A stretch of 64,000 bases of DNA from Xenorhabdus szentirmaii DSM 16338. Lineage in GTDB: Bacteria; Pseudomonadota; Gammaproteobacteria; Enterobacterales; Enterobacteriaceae. The translations under genes were made by a program, and so were the position numbers. Position 1 is the first letter of the stretch. Each line of letters begins with the position of its first letter. The DNA is taken from assembly GCF_002632585.1 (NCBI RefSeq), contig NZ_NIBV01000001.1, positions 302,067-366,066 of the forward strand, read 5' to 3'. Under the pieces are notes generated by a model. The model had not been told where the DNA came from, did not search any database, and saw only the letters and a program-made list of their open reading frames with translations. This document shows, one piece after another, positions 54,845 to 63,338 of this stretch.

Positions 54845-56059
54845 TTACTGTTCTTTTAGCACATAAACACTGCCGCCATCTTCCCGCTCTAATAACGTCC
54901 AGCGTACCTGATGTACTTTGCCATTTTTATCTGTCCATTCAGGTATGATTTGTTCCTGTTGCAACTGGGCATATTGCAGGCTGCCACCAATAAAGGCGGA
55001 CCACCGTCCCGTATGGGGGCAAATTTCACCACTTACGCCTGTTATGCGCACCGGTTCATCAACAGCAGATTTTTTCTGCTCTGATGTCTCTGAGGGAAGT
55101 TCAACATCAAAACGTTTTAACCATTGCGCAGTGGAAGCTTCATCAAAACGAATTTCTCCGGCGATTGAACCATAACCTAAGCTATCAATTTTTGGGGCCC
55201 TAATAGGTCTTAATACATTGTTGGCCTTTACATATAACTCAGGATAAGGATTGTCTTTTTTCCAGCCTAATTCTGGGTACTCTCCAGCACGAATAATAAC
55301 TCCACTATCATATTTTATTATCTCAAAATTTTTATCATTCAGCTGAGATTGTAATTTCTCTGTATTGCCTAATTTATCCAGCCATCCATTATTAATGAAA
55401 GTAAACCAGTTGATTGAGCGTAACCCATCTCTATAATATTTATCAGTATTGCCATTAGGTATATCAACGCCTAAAAACTCCTGACCTATATCATATTCAA
55501 GATGCTGATATCTCTCACATTCTTGGCATTGTTGGATTCCAAGACCAAATAGACCATGTATGGGTTCTAGAATAGAACAATATTCTTTAATTAAATGATT
55601 AAAATAAATGACTCCTCTTTCTTTCAATTCTTTCACTGGGAGGTAAAACCCTAAATAACTGACAGGGCCGTGTACATATTCATACCAACCAGCACAAGAC
55701 ACTGCTTCGATATGATAATCGCTGGCATATCTAAATCCCTCTTCTGAGCTCCAGTAAAAATCCATATGCTCCCCATCACCTTCCGTAATTAATGATTGGT
55801 GATCTTCAAGCGTGAAAGAATGGTAGTTCTTGGGACGATTGGGATCTCGAAAAAAACCCCATTTTAATTTCTCCCCAAATTCCCGATGGTACAATGCAAA
55901 AGCTTTTGCCATCTGCTGGCGTTTTTCAGGTAAATAGCCCTTATCAATATAGAAATAAGCGACTAAGCCTACCTGAAGGGCATTATGTTTTTCCGGACTA
56001 TCCTCAGCCCCATAAGTAAACTCCCACTCTGCCTGCTTAAATTTTTCAAAGAAATCCAT
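54845..56059 (-). CDS. TsiV-type T6SS immunity protein (DUF3396) with C-terminal extension
   Basis: 404 aa. The first ~335 residues are the TsiV (type VI immunity for VRR-NUC) domain, strongly similar to the other copy. The last ~70 residues (from about ITGVSGEICPHTGRWSAFIGG, ending DGGSVYVLKEQ) form an extra module with a CPxTGxW motif seen in several T6SS-associated immunity proteins. It lies 18 nt after the effector gene on the same strand and so is the likely cognate inhibitor. AAAGG upstream of ATG 56059. Confidence 0.87.
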   Translation of the reverse strand: MDFFEKFKQAEWEFTYGAEDSPEKHNALQVGLVAYFYIDKGYLPEKRQQMAKAFALYHREFGEKLKWGFFRDPNRPKNYHSFTLEDHQSLITEGDGEHMDFYWSSEEGFRYASDYHIEAVSCAGWYEYVHGPVSYLGFYLPVKELKERGVIYFNHLIKEYCSILEPIHGLFGLGIQQCQECERYQHLEYDIGQEFLGVDIPNGNTDKYYRDGLRSINWFTFINNGWLDKLGNTEKLQSQLNDKNFEIIKYDSGVIIRAGEYPELGWKKDNPYPELYVKANNVLRPIRAPKIDSLGYGSIAGEIRFDEASTAQWLKRFDVELPSETSEQKKSAVDEPVRITGVSGEICPHTGRWSAFIGGSLQYAQLQQEQIIPEWTDKNGKVHQVRWTLLEREDGGSVYVLKEQ

Positions 56060-56077
56060 ACATTGTTTACCTTTCGA

Positions 56078-57445
56078 TTAATCGGGCCAATAAATGTAAT
56101 CCTGACTGGGTTGAAGCGGGTCATTTAAAAATTTCATGGTCCGGGAGAGACCTTCGTACTCTGGTTTGATTTTGGGTCCAACCGGTTGGGGTTCAACAGG
56201 ATGAGGTTCAGCGGTAGCGTAAGTGCCTGCGGCGCTACTTCCCACGGCGACTCCGGTGCCAATTGTCCGCGCATACCGGACTGCCTGACCGCCAATATAA
56301 CCGATTAAAACTTCTACTTCTGCCACCGCTCCCGTCACAGCGGTTGTCGTTGTCGTTGCAGCTGTCGCAAGGGCAGCTCCGCTACCGGCAACAAACAGAG
56401 GCGCACCTAATATCGCGCCCAATTTGCCACGGGCCTTTTCCAACTCTCGCTCCTGCGCAATTCGTACGGCTGGATCTACGGGTTCAAATCGCGGCCCGCT
56501 TTGCCTTGCCGGTTGATGGGGAGCCAGAAATTGCTGCACCTGCTGAAATTCCTGTTCAATATCGCCTTCCAGTAAAGGATAAGCCACTACATCTGGCCGC
56601 AAACACTGAGACTCATCACTGTTCATGCGAGCACCGGCCAACCCGACCGGCACATAAACTGGTTCTTTTTTCGCATCCCGTATCCATTCACGCTTGCGTT
56701 TGTCATCAACTTGACATACTCCCGTCTCCAACAAACGGAATTTCATCCTCCCACCAGCTATATCCACATATGCCACTCTTTGTTCTGGAGTAAGCCTGTC
56801 CCCTGGAAATTTAATCTCAATTACCGTATGAATATTCTCCTGACTGAACGCGAGCTTTCCTGCCAACATAATGTTTTTGATGCGAACCACATCAGGAATG
56901 CGAAACAATCCCTTCTGGCCCTTTATGAGTTGCTCCAACTCATTCGGCAGGGGTTTTGCCGCCCCGTGTTGCTGACGCATTTCGGGGGACAGCAGGGATT
57001 CCAGTTCACCGCTTGTCAGCAACTCGAGGATCCGCTGGACCTCAACATCACTTAAGCCCAACCCTCGTAAGCGATAACCATAGCCTTTCTTGATGGCATG
57101 AAATTTTGACAAGGGAAAGGTGCTGGGCCAGTTCGGATTTCGACGGCTCATAATCGGCTTGGGCGGGCTTTGGGTCATGTCATAGCCCACCTCACCAATA
57201 TAGGGAAAGTGATAATTGAATGCCCTGTCATCCTTCCTTATCAATTGGGTCACGACACGTTGGTACATCATCTGTCCGTCTGACCGTTTTTTCGGGTTTT
57301 TAATCGCATAGTTGACCTTTTCGCACAAATACCATAAATCCAGCGGATTGGTGACCGGCGCTACTGCGCCTTCCGGTTGTGATACCGTCGGGGTCTTTTT
57401 CGGGGATTCCTGTGGTAAGGTCGCTGTTTTCTTCTTGCCGGCCAT
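56078..57445 (-). CDS. T6SS VRR-NUC nuclease effector
   Basis: 455 aa. The VRR-NUC (PD-(D/E)xK-type) core spans about residues 183-240: Asp185 in RIPDVVR, then Glu210-x-Lys212 in HTVIEIKFPGD, followed by LTPEQRVAYVDIAG. It should cut DNA in the recipient cell. The N-terminal 180 residues contain an LWYLCEKVNYAIKNPKKRSDG region; the C-terminal third has an Ala/Gly/Thr-rich hydrophobic segment (about 340-410) perhaps for membrane passage or packing. It lies 1 nt after vgrG and 18 nt before its immunity gene. No DUF4123 adaptor is encoded here, unlike the left island. Confidence 0.88.
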   Translation of the reverse strand: MAGKKKTATLPQESPKKTPTVSQPEGAVAPVTNPLDLWYLCEKVNYAIKNPKKRSDGQMMYQRVVTQLIRKDDRAFNYHFPYIGEVGYDMTQSPPKPIMSRRNPNWPSTFPLSKFHAIKKGYGYRLRGLGLSDVEVQRILELLTSGELESLLSPEMRQQHGAAKPLPNELEQLIKGQKGLFRIPDVVRIKNIMLAGKLAFSQENIHTVIEIKFPGDRLTPEQRVAYVDIAGGRMKFRLLETGVCQVDDKRKREWIRDAKKEPVYVPVGLAGARMNSDESQCLRPDVVAYPLLEGDIEQEFQQVQQFLAPHQPARQSGPRFEPVDPAVRIAQERELEKARGKLGAILGAPLFVAGSGAALATAATTTTTAVTGAVAEVEVLIGYIGGQAVRYARTIGTGVAVGSSAAGTYATAEPHPVEPQPVGPKIKPEYEGLSRTMKFLNDPLQPSQDYIYWPD

Positions 57446-57446
57446 G

Positions 57447-60017
57447 TTATTTTTCCTTCTTCTCCGTTTTTGAAAAGTCCAGTTTCAACGGTGCATCAAT
57501 ATCCCAGTAACTGGCCTGAAAATGTTCCCGGTTAAACAGCTCGCTGTGCGTCACCAACTCAATGGATTCACTTTCCGTGGTATACGCCCGCTGGGTATGC
57601 CCCTTTTCATTCGTGACGCCTTCAATTTTTTGGTCATTGACATATAAAGTATAGGGAAAGTGTTTTAATTCTTTCCCCGTCTTTTGATCCTGTATGACAA
57701 AGTATTGGCTATACCCTTCCACCAACGGCATATGCGGCATGGTAATCGGTTGCTGAGTACTTTTTGTCTTCACGGTATGCACGGTCTTGCGCACATAGTC
57801 ATGGCGGGTGCCGTACTCAATCTTGCCGTCCTGCAAGATCAGGTAACTGCCACCGGCGTTAATTTTGAGGCGCTTTTTCGCCGCAAACAGTACATCCCCG
57901 TCCACGGCCATCAGGCTGATTTTGCCCTTTGCCAGCAAAGACAAAGTGTTATTTTGTGCCTGTACCTCCACCTTGCCACCGTTGGCCTTGAGCTGGATGC
58001 CGGATTGCTGCGCAAAGACCCCCAGTGATCCCCCAACCTGTAACGTCATGTTGTCCATCACCCCGATATCGGCATGGCCGCCCACATTGACCATCAGGTT
58101 ATCCCCCGCTGCCAGTTGGACATGGCTGTCACTGGTCAGGGCGATGCCACTGGGAGCGCTGGCAAGTATTGCTTCATTCAGGGGTTTCAGGCGCGCCTCA
58201 AACATCGCCACTTGCTCATGCAGGTCAGCCGCCAGCGTGTTGGCCTGCTCGGCCGCGTCGGAAAGTTGCTCCACCTGTTTTTTCAGGAAGGCAATCTCGT
58301 CCAGCGCTTTTGTCATGTCCAGCACCTGCCCCTGTGCTTTGGGTTGTTCTTCTGCACTGATAAACAGCCCCTTGCCCGCCCGCACAGCCCCGTGTTCGTC
58401 GGTGCGCAGTTCAAATCCGCTGCCCCGCTGCTGGCGTTGGGCATCCACCAGATGGCCCAGATTCAGCTGGCTTTTGCCGTACTCGGTCGCCAGCTTGGCA
58501 TGGGTTTCCCCGCGCTGGTCTTCCAGCCGCAGTTTGTTGTTGGCCGGGGTCCGCAATACGTTACGGGTATGATTGGTGCCGGTGACTAAATCAGGGTGTT
58601 CGGAATCGTGGAAAGCATGGGCAATATAAGGCCGGTCGCAGTCTCCGCCGTCAAAGGCCAGCGCCACTTCCGTGCCGTCCAACAACGGGGTATGCCAGCC
58701 GTAGGTTTCACCGGCATAGGGTTTCGCCAGCCGGACCCACAAATAGGCTTCCCCCGCTTTCCAGCCGTCAAGGTCAAACTGCACCTTAACCCGATAGCGC
58801 CCGTGCGGATCAAGCCACGCATAGGTATCATTTTTCTCAGTACTTTCAATGCGGGCAGGAAAGGTGCCAACCATCACCGGACGGGGCCACAAAGGGGGGC
58901 GAAAACAGACCGTTTCACGGTAAGGCTGCCCCTGCAACCGGACCCGATAGCTTTTATCCCGTGCCCCGCTGCACGTCAGGGTCGTGAGGAGAATGCCCTC
59001 TGCCAACGCGGCCGGCAAATCCCCCGCCGGCTCCAGTACCTGCCCGACGGCCAGCGACGGCGAGGTGCTCCAGCCCATCACGGTGTGCTGGTGGTTCAAT
59101 AGCCGTTCGTGATTCAGGCGGGCAAAGAAACCGCCGCTTTCCGGTTCAGGATCGGTTTCAGCCCCCGCGTTCCGGTACGGCTCGGCATAACGGTACACCT
59201 CACCATAGGTAAGGAGGTCGTTCGGTGCCGCATTGGCCTGACTGAGCAGGGGTGTCAGGGCGTAGCGGTAATTGTAATCCTGCGTGGTCAGGTTTTTCGT
59301 CACCACCTGATGGGTGGTTTTCAAGCCCCAGACACTGTCTGCTCCGCTGTCATTCATGCCTGCCGTATTATGCAGCGGCAAATGCACACCGAACTGGTAC
59401 TGTTCCGCACTGTCACTGAAAATCACCACTTCCCGCGCCAGCCGGCTGTCCATTTCAAAGCGGTAGTAAATTCCCACTTCTGCCAGTAACCGCTGCACAA
59501 ATGCCAGATCACTTTCCCGCCACTGGGTGATTAATTCACGGGTCGGATAGCTCTGGCTGAGCCGGAATTCAAAATCCGCCCCTTCAAAGTCATGGGCGCG
59601 CAGTACCTGTTCCACAATCTCCGGCACGGACTGATTTTGATAGATAGCACAACGTTCACGATGGGCCAGCAGTTGCAGCCTTGGCACCAGCTCCAGCCGG
59701 TAGCGGGTTTCATCCGCCGAGGTTGACAGGCGCTTGAGGTGACGGATCACCCCGTGCACCACTTTGACGCCACCGTCGGGATGGGCCGAAGACAATCCGG
59801 CCAGAATATCCGGTACTGGCGGTTGCAGGGTAAATGTAGCGGTTTTCAGCAGTACCTGTTCTGGCAGGATATCTGCCTCAGGGCTGGTGACGTAGATCAG
59901 ATAACGGTAGGGTTGGCGCAGGCTTTCCCGTCCCCGAAAGAACTGTACACCTATCACGGCCGGAGACTGCCAAATTTTCAAATCATAACGGGATAATATC
60001 AGAGGGGGATTAAGCAT
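57447..60017 (-). CDS. vgrG: VgrG spike protein (TssI), second copy, with C-terminal TTR-like extension
   Basis: 856 aa from ATG 60017 (AAGGA 8 nt upstream; an open frame further up to 60131 is discarded). gp27-like part with ESDLAFVQRLLAEVGIYYRFE near 165; gp5 OB-fold with WVRLAKPYAGETYGWHTPLLDGTEVALAFDGGDCDRPYI near 430-465. A coiled-coil stretch around 570-610 (LKKQVEQLSDAAEQANTLAADLHEQV) is followed by DUF2345-type beta-helix repeats, then residues about 775-850 with FPYTLYVNDQKIEGVTNEKGHTQ, a transthyretin-like module. The extension probably loads the nuclease effector directly. It is a different VgrG subtype from the one at 6061. Confidence 0.92.
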   Translation of the reverse strand: MLNPPLILSRYDLKIWQSPAVIGVQFFRGRESLRQPYRYLIYVTSPEADILPEQVLLKTATFTLQPPVPDILAGLSSAHPDGGVKVVHGVIRHLKRLSTSADETRYRLELVPRLQLLAHRERCAIYQNQSVPEIVEQVLRAHDFEGADFEFRLSQSYPTRELITQWRESDLAFVQRLLAEVGIYYRFEMDSRLAREVVIFSDSAEQYQFGVHLPLHNTAGMNDSGADSVWGLKTTHQVVTKNLTTQDYNYRYALTPLLSQANAAPNDLLTYGEVYRYAEPYRNAGAETDPEPESGGFFARLNHERLLNHQHTVMGWSTSPSLAVGQVLEPAGDLPAALAEGILLTTLTCSGARDKSYRVRLQGQPYRETVCFRPPLWPRPVMVGTFPARIESTEKNDTYAWLDPHGRYRVKVQFDLDGWKAGEAYLWVRLAKPYAGETYGWHTPLLDGTEVALAFDGGDCDRPYIAHAFHDSEHPDLVTGTNHTRNVLRTPANNKLRLEDQRGETHAKLATEYGKSQLNLGHLVDAQRQQRGSGFELRTDEHGAVRAGKGLFISAEEQPKAQGQVLDMTKALDEIAFLKKQVEQLSDAAEQANTLAADLHEQVAMFEARLKPLNEAILASAPSGIALTSDSHVQLAAGDNLMVNVGGHADIGVMDNMTLQVGGSLGVFAQQSGIQLKANGGKVEVQAQNNTLSLLAKGKISLMAVDGDVLFAAKKRLKINAGGSYLILQDGKIEYGTRHDYVRKTVHTVKTKSTQQPITMPHMPLVEGYSQYFVIQDQKTGKELKHFPYTLYVNDQKIEGVTNEKGHTQRAYTTESESIELVTHSELFNREHFQASYWDIDAPLKLDFSKTEKKEK

Positions 60018-60505
60018 CAGATATTCCTTAATCATGAACAATAGCAGGGAGTGTGCAAATCCATTTAGCTTCCCGATAACTATCATTGATTGGGAATAAA
60101 CCCCATGATGAACAAGATTTATTTTCGTCATTGCTCAGCAAACAGCAGAGTTCGCTCGGATTGCATTACGTTTAACTTGTTAATTACAATAAGTTATTAA
60201 TGACTCTCTTGTAGAAAAGGCGCTTACTGTTTTTATTTTGCCAGAATGATGAAAACATAAAGAGATGCAATTCAAATAACTTGAATTACGCTTTAGGTTT
60301 AATTTTATAAGGCAAATAACGATAGAAAATTACTATACTTTCAACCTTGCTTCTTATTGTTTGATACACAAAAAATATCAGATCCTGTTAATTCAGTAAT
60401 CAGCCCGCCACAGGCATTCACTGCCAATCATGACCTCACCATCAAAGCCATTACCATAAACAAAAACGCCCCTTGGCAGGGGCGAAAAAGCTTGAGCAAT
60501 GGAAC
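60018..60505. other. Intergenic region upstream of the second vgrG
   Basis: 488 bases without a supported gene. It contains the promoter side of the vgrG-effector operon and, near 60461-60490, a terminator belonging to the minus-strand fragment on the right. The stretch 60180-60350 is AT-rich; nothing else recognised. Confidence 0.5.
60461..60490 (-). terminator. Terminator after the 60506-60760 gene fragment
   Basis: On the minus strand CGCCCCT pairs with AGGGGCG across four bases and is followed by TTTTTG. Confidence 0.85.
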
Positions 60506-60760
60506 TTATGACAAATTCAAACGCTGACTCCACAGATTATATTCATCGTCATCCAGTACCTTAAGTAAGGCCATATCCGGCTGGGCCGCTGCGATTTGCA
60601 CACCAAAAAAGCCTGAATCCCATGCACGTCTGGCTAAAATAGATGGCCAAAGAAACATCACCTGCTCGCCTTCAACAAAAGGAATATCGGCGGCAGACAT
60701 TTCACCAAAAATAGCCCCCATCAATTCGGGTTGCGATACCAAAGCAGAAATTTCCCGCAA
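60506..60760 (-). pseudogene. 3' fragment of an unrecognised gene
   Basis: 84 codons from a TTG (frame open six codons more, then a stop), with no RBS, ending before a good terminator. The product has normal protein character: ELMGAIFGEMSAADIPFVEGEQVMFLWPSI, then FGVQIAAAQPDMALLKVLDDDEYNLWSQRLNLS. Absence of a start and presence of a terminator suggest the C-terminal remainder of a longer gene. No family recognised. Confidence 0.45.
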
Positions 60761-60884
60761 TGTGGAGTAACAGATTTATCATGGCATAAATATAGCAATA
60801 TTCATCGCCGATATATGCAAGGAATATCCATTCCGTGCAGGAATATCAAGAATACACTAATGAAATAGCAAAATAATTAAGACT

Positions 60885-60908
60885 GTGAGCCTCATTAATG
60901 AGGCTCAC
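60885..60908. repeat. 24-bp perfect palindrome
   Basis: GTGAGCCTCATT followed directly by its exact complement. No T-run follows, so an operator-like site or a small hairpin is as likely as a terminator. Confidence 0.7.
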
Positions 60909-61228
60909 TATAATCATATGATATTATTGAAATAATAAATTTACGCTGAAACCCAAAGGCTTTTTCATAAAACTCGACAGTTTTACTGACTGACTCAACA
61001 TAAATAATGATATAGCCTAATTTCATTTTATAGCCCTTGCTACAATCTGTTTCTATTAGGATCTCAATAAAGAAATATAGGTAAAAAATATAAAAGCAGC
61101 AAACTGTTACAATAAAACGGTTATAGGAAAGAGATACACCCGCGATTACTGGAGTACCCGCTGGAAAGTTTTATTAACTGGCATCGTGACCAAGTATTTA
61201 AGCAATAATCCGTTGGCCCATAGACGGC

Positions 61229-61254
61229 AAAAAGGGGAGCCAGCGCTCCCCCTA
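61229..61254 (-). terminator. Terminator after potD
   Basis: On the minus strand GGGGAGC pairs with GCTCCCC across four bases, followed by TTTTTG; 22 nt after the potD stop. Confidence 0.9.
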
Positions 61255-61275
61255 ATCATTCAACTAAAATTCAGA

Positions 61276-62340
61276 TCACTGACCTGCTTTCAGTTTCTGG
61301 AAATACTCTTCATACAGAATATTGGCATTACCAACATCATTTTGCCATTCCCCTTTCTCGATAATCGCATTATCGGGATACAGAGACTTATCTTCCGTCA
61401 TTGCCTTTGGCAGCAATTTCTTCGCAGCCAGATTCGGTGTCGGATAGCCGATCTTCTCAGACACTTGTGCCGCAATCTCCGGACGCAACAGGAAGTCAAT
61501 CAACTTCATCGCACCCTCTACATTTTTGGCGTTGGCAGGGATAGCCAGATTGTCCATCCAGAAAATGCCACCCTCTTTCGGCCAGATAATCTCAACCGGT
61601 GTGCCTGACTGGCGGGCAACATAAGCGGAGCCAGGCCACATCATGCCCACATCCACTTCACCTTCCATAAATGGATTCGCTGGGTTATCAGAGTTAAATG
61701 CCAGTATATTTGGCATCAACTTTTGTAATTCCTTATAAGCGGCCTCAATCTCTTTCGGATCGGTGGTATTGCCGGAATATCCCAATTTCAGCAACGCCAT
61801 TTGGAAAACTTCACGTGCATCATCCGTCAGAACTAAACTATTTTTATATTCAGGCTTCCAAAAATCAGCCCAGGAAGTGATGGATTCCGGATCAACATTG
61901 TCGCTGTTAACCCCTATCGCCGTTGCACCCCAAATATAAGGAATGGAGTAATCGTTATTCGGGTCAAAAGATTTGTGCAGCAATTTAGGATCAAGATTAT
62001 GGAAATTGCTCAGTTTGCTCTTGTCGATTTTTTGCAGCATCCCTTCTTTACTCATTTTTGAGATAAAGTAAGTGGATGGCACCACTAAATCATAAGCGCC
62101 GTCTTTATAAGTTTTCAGCTTGGTGTACATGCTCTCATTGGATTCATAGGTGGAATAAATCACCTTAATCCCAGTTTCTTTGGTGAACTGGTTGAGCAAA
62201 CCAGGCGGAACATATTCAGTCCAGTTGTAGAAATACAGCGTCTTGCCATCATCTGCGGCAGCGGCATTCACCGAACCAATGCTTAATGCCATCATCCCGG
62301 CGGCTAACAGACAGAACCACTTTTTCATGTTGTTTTTCAT
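61276..62340 (-). CDS. potD: Spermidine/putrescine-binding protein PotD
   Basis: 354 aa (E. coli PotD 348). Signal peptide ending near residue 27 (GSVNA). The mature protein begins with the conserved LYFYNWTEYVPPGLLNQFTKETGIKVIYSTYESNE. YDLVVPSTYF, WGATAIGVNSD and EGGIFWMDNLAIP carry acidic and aromatic polyamine ligands. It acts as periplasmic receptor for the PotABC importer. GAGGGG lies 9 nt before ATG 62340. An unusually long 218-nt gap with a hairpin separates it from potC. Confidence 0.95.
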   Translation of the reverse strand: MKNNMKKWFCLLAAGMMALSIGSVNAAAADDGKTLYFYNWTEYVPPGLLNQFTKETGIKVIYSTYESNESMYTKLKTYKDGAYDLVVPSTYFISKMSKEGMLQKIDKSKLSNFHNLDPKLLHKSFDPNNDYSIPYIWGATAIGVNSDNVDPESITSWADFWKPEYKNSLVLTDDAREVFQMALLKLGYSGNTTDPKEIEAAYKELQKLMPNILAFNSDNPANPFMEGEVDVGMMWPGSAYVARQSGTPVEIIWPKEGGIFWMDNLAIPANAKNVEGAMKLIDFLLRPEIAAQVSEKIGYPTPNLAAKKLLPKAMTEDKSLYPDNAIIEKGEWQNDVGNANILYEEYFQKLKAGQ

Positions 62341-62377
62341 GCAGTGTTTCCCCTCGCAGTTGGTGCGTAAGTATCAT

Positions 62378-62396
62378 ATAGGTTCCGTGAACCTAT
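62378..62396. promoter_or_regulatory. Inverted repeat in the potD leader
   Basis: ATAGGTTC and GAACCTAT separated by CGT, 38-56 nt upstream of potD. It may be an operator or a leader hairpin. Confidence 0.5.
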
Positions 62397-62522
62397 CCCC
62401 GAAAAAGCGGCTATTATAAGAGCGCTATTTAATGGGGTAAAGCCACTTATTCTTCACTGAATTAATGATTATGAAAGTAATTCCGATTGATACGGATAAA
62501 AATGAAGTTATCAAGGAAATAA

Positions 62523-62549
62523 AAGCGTAGCCAACCCGTGACTACGCTT
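62523..62549 (-). terminator. Hairpin between potC and potD
   Basis: On the minus strand AAGCGTAG pairs with CTACGCTT around an 11-nt loop followed by TTATTT, 10 nt after the potC stop. It may partly end the potABC transcript and so set the ratio of binding protein to permease. Confidence 0.65.
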
Positions 62550-62558
62550 AAACTGGCA

Positions 62559-63338
62559 TCAAGATTTACCCGTGCGATCCCGCATGACAAATTGGCTAAT
62601 CAAGACCAAAACCAATGACATAAGCAGGAGAATCGCTGCCAATGCGTTCACTTCCGGCGAAACCCCGACTTTTACCATTGAATAGATTTTCAATGGCAGG
62701 ATTTCATAGCTCGGCCCTGTTACAAACGAGGAAACAACCACGTCGTCCATCGACAGGGTAAAGCTCAATAACCAACCCGCCATAACGGCCGGCATCGCCA
62801 GCGGCAGGATGATTTTACGCAGAATAGTTAACTCACTGGCACCCAAATCCCGGGCCGCTTCCAGCATTTTGACATCAAAGTCTTTCAGGCGGGAGTAAAC
62901 CGTCACAACCACAAACGGCAGGCAAAACGTGATGTGCGAGAACAGCAGTGACCAGAACCCAAGCGAAACACCGAGCAGCATAAACAGCACCAGCAATGAA
63001 ATCGCCATCACGATATCCGGTGACATCATGACCACAAACAACATGCCGCCCACGAATTTCTTGCCACGGAACGAATAACGGTACAGGGCAACTGCGGTCA
63101 GGGAGCCAATCAGTGTCGCAAACGTGGCGGAGGTGACCGCCATCGTCAGGGAATGCCCTGCCGCTTGCAGCAAGCTGTCATTGGAGAACAGCAGGCTGTA
63201 CCATTCCGTGGTAAAACCCTGCCAGCTAATACCAAAGCGCGACTGGTTAAACGAACTGACCAGCAGGATAATAATCGGGATATACAGGTAAGCATAGACG
63301 ATGGCCATAAAGCCACTGCGCAACAGGCGTCCGATCAT
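62559..63338 (-). CDS. potC: Spermidine/putrescine ABC permease PotC
   Basis: 259 aa, six membrane segments. The ABC permease EAA loop is EAARDLGASELTILRKIILPLAMPAVMAG at about 150-180. Conserved SMDDVVVSSFVTGPSYEILPLKIYSMV follows near 195. Its start overlaps the potB stop by 4 nt. It forms the channel with PotB, energised by PotA (outside the window). Confidence 0.95.
   Translation of the reverse strand: MIGRLLRSGFMAIVYAYLYIPIIILLVSSFNQSRFGISWQGFTTEWYSLLFSNDSLLQAAGHSLTMAVTSATFATLIGSLTAVALYRYSFRGKKFVGGMLFVVMMSPDIVMAISLLVLFMLLGVSLGFWSLLFSHITFCLPFVVVTVYSRLKDFDVKMLEAARDLGASELTILRKIILPLAMPAVMAGWLLSFTLSMDDVVVSSFVTGPSYEILPLKIYSMVKVGVSPEVNALAAILLLMSLVLVLISQFVMRDRTGKS

Larger units (their letters stand above)
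60761..61275. other. Intergenic region between gene fragment and potD
   Basis: 515 bases with no supported gene. It holds a 24-bp perfect palindrome at 60885-60908 and the potD terminator at its right edge; otherwise AT-rich and unremarkable. Confidence 0.5.
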
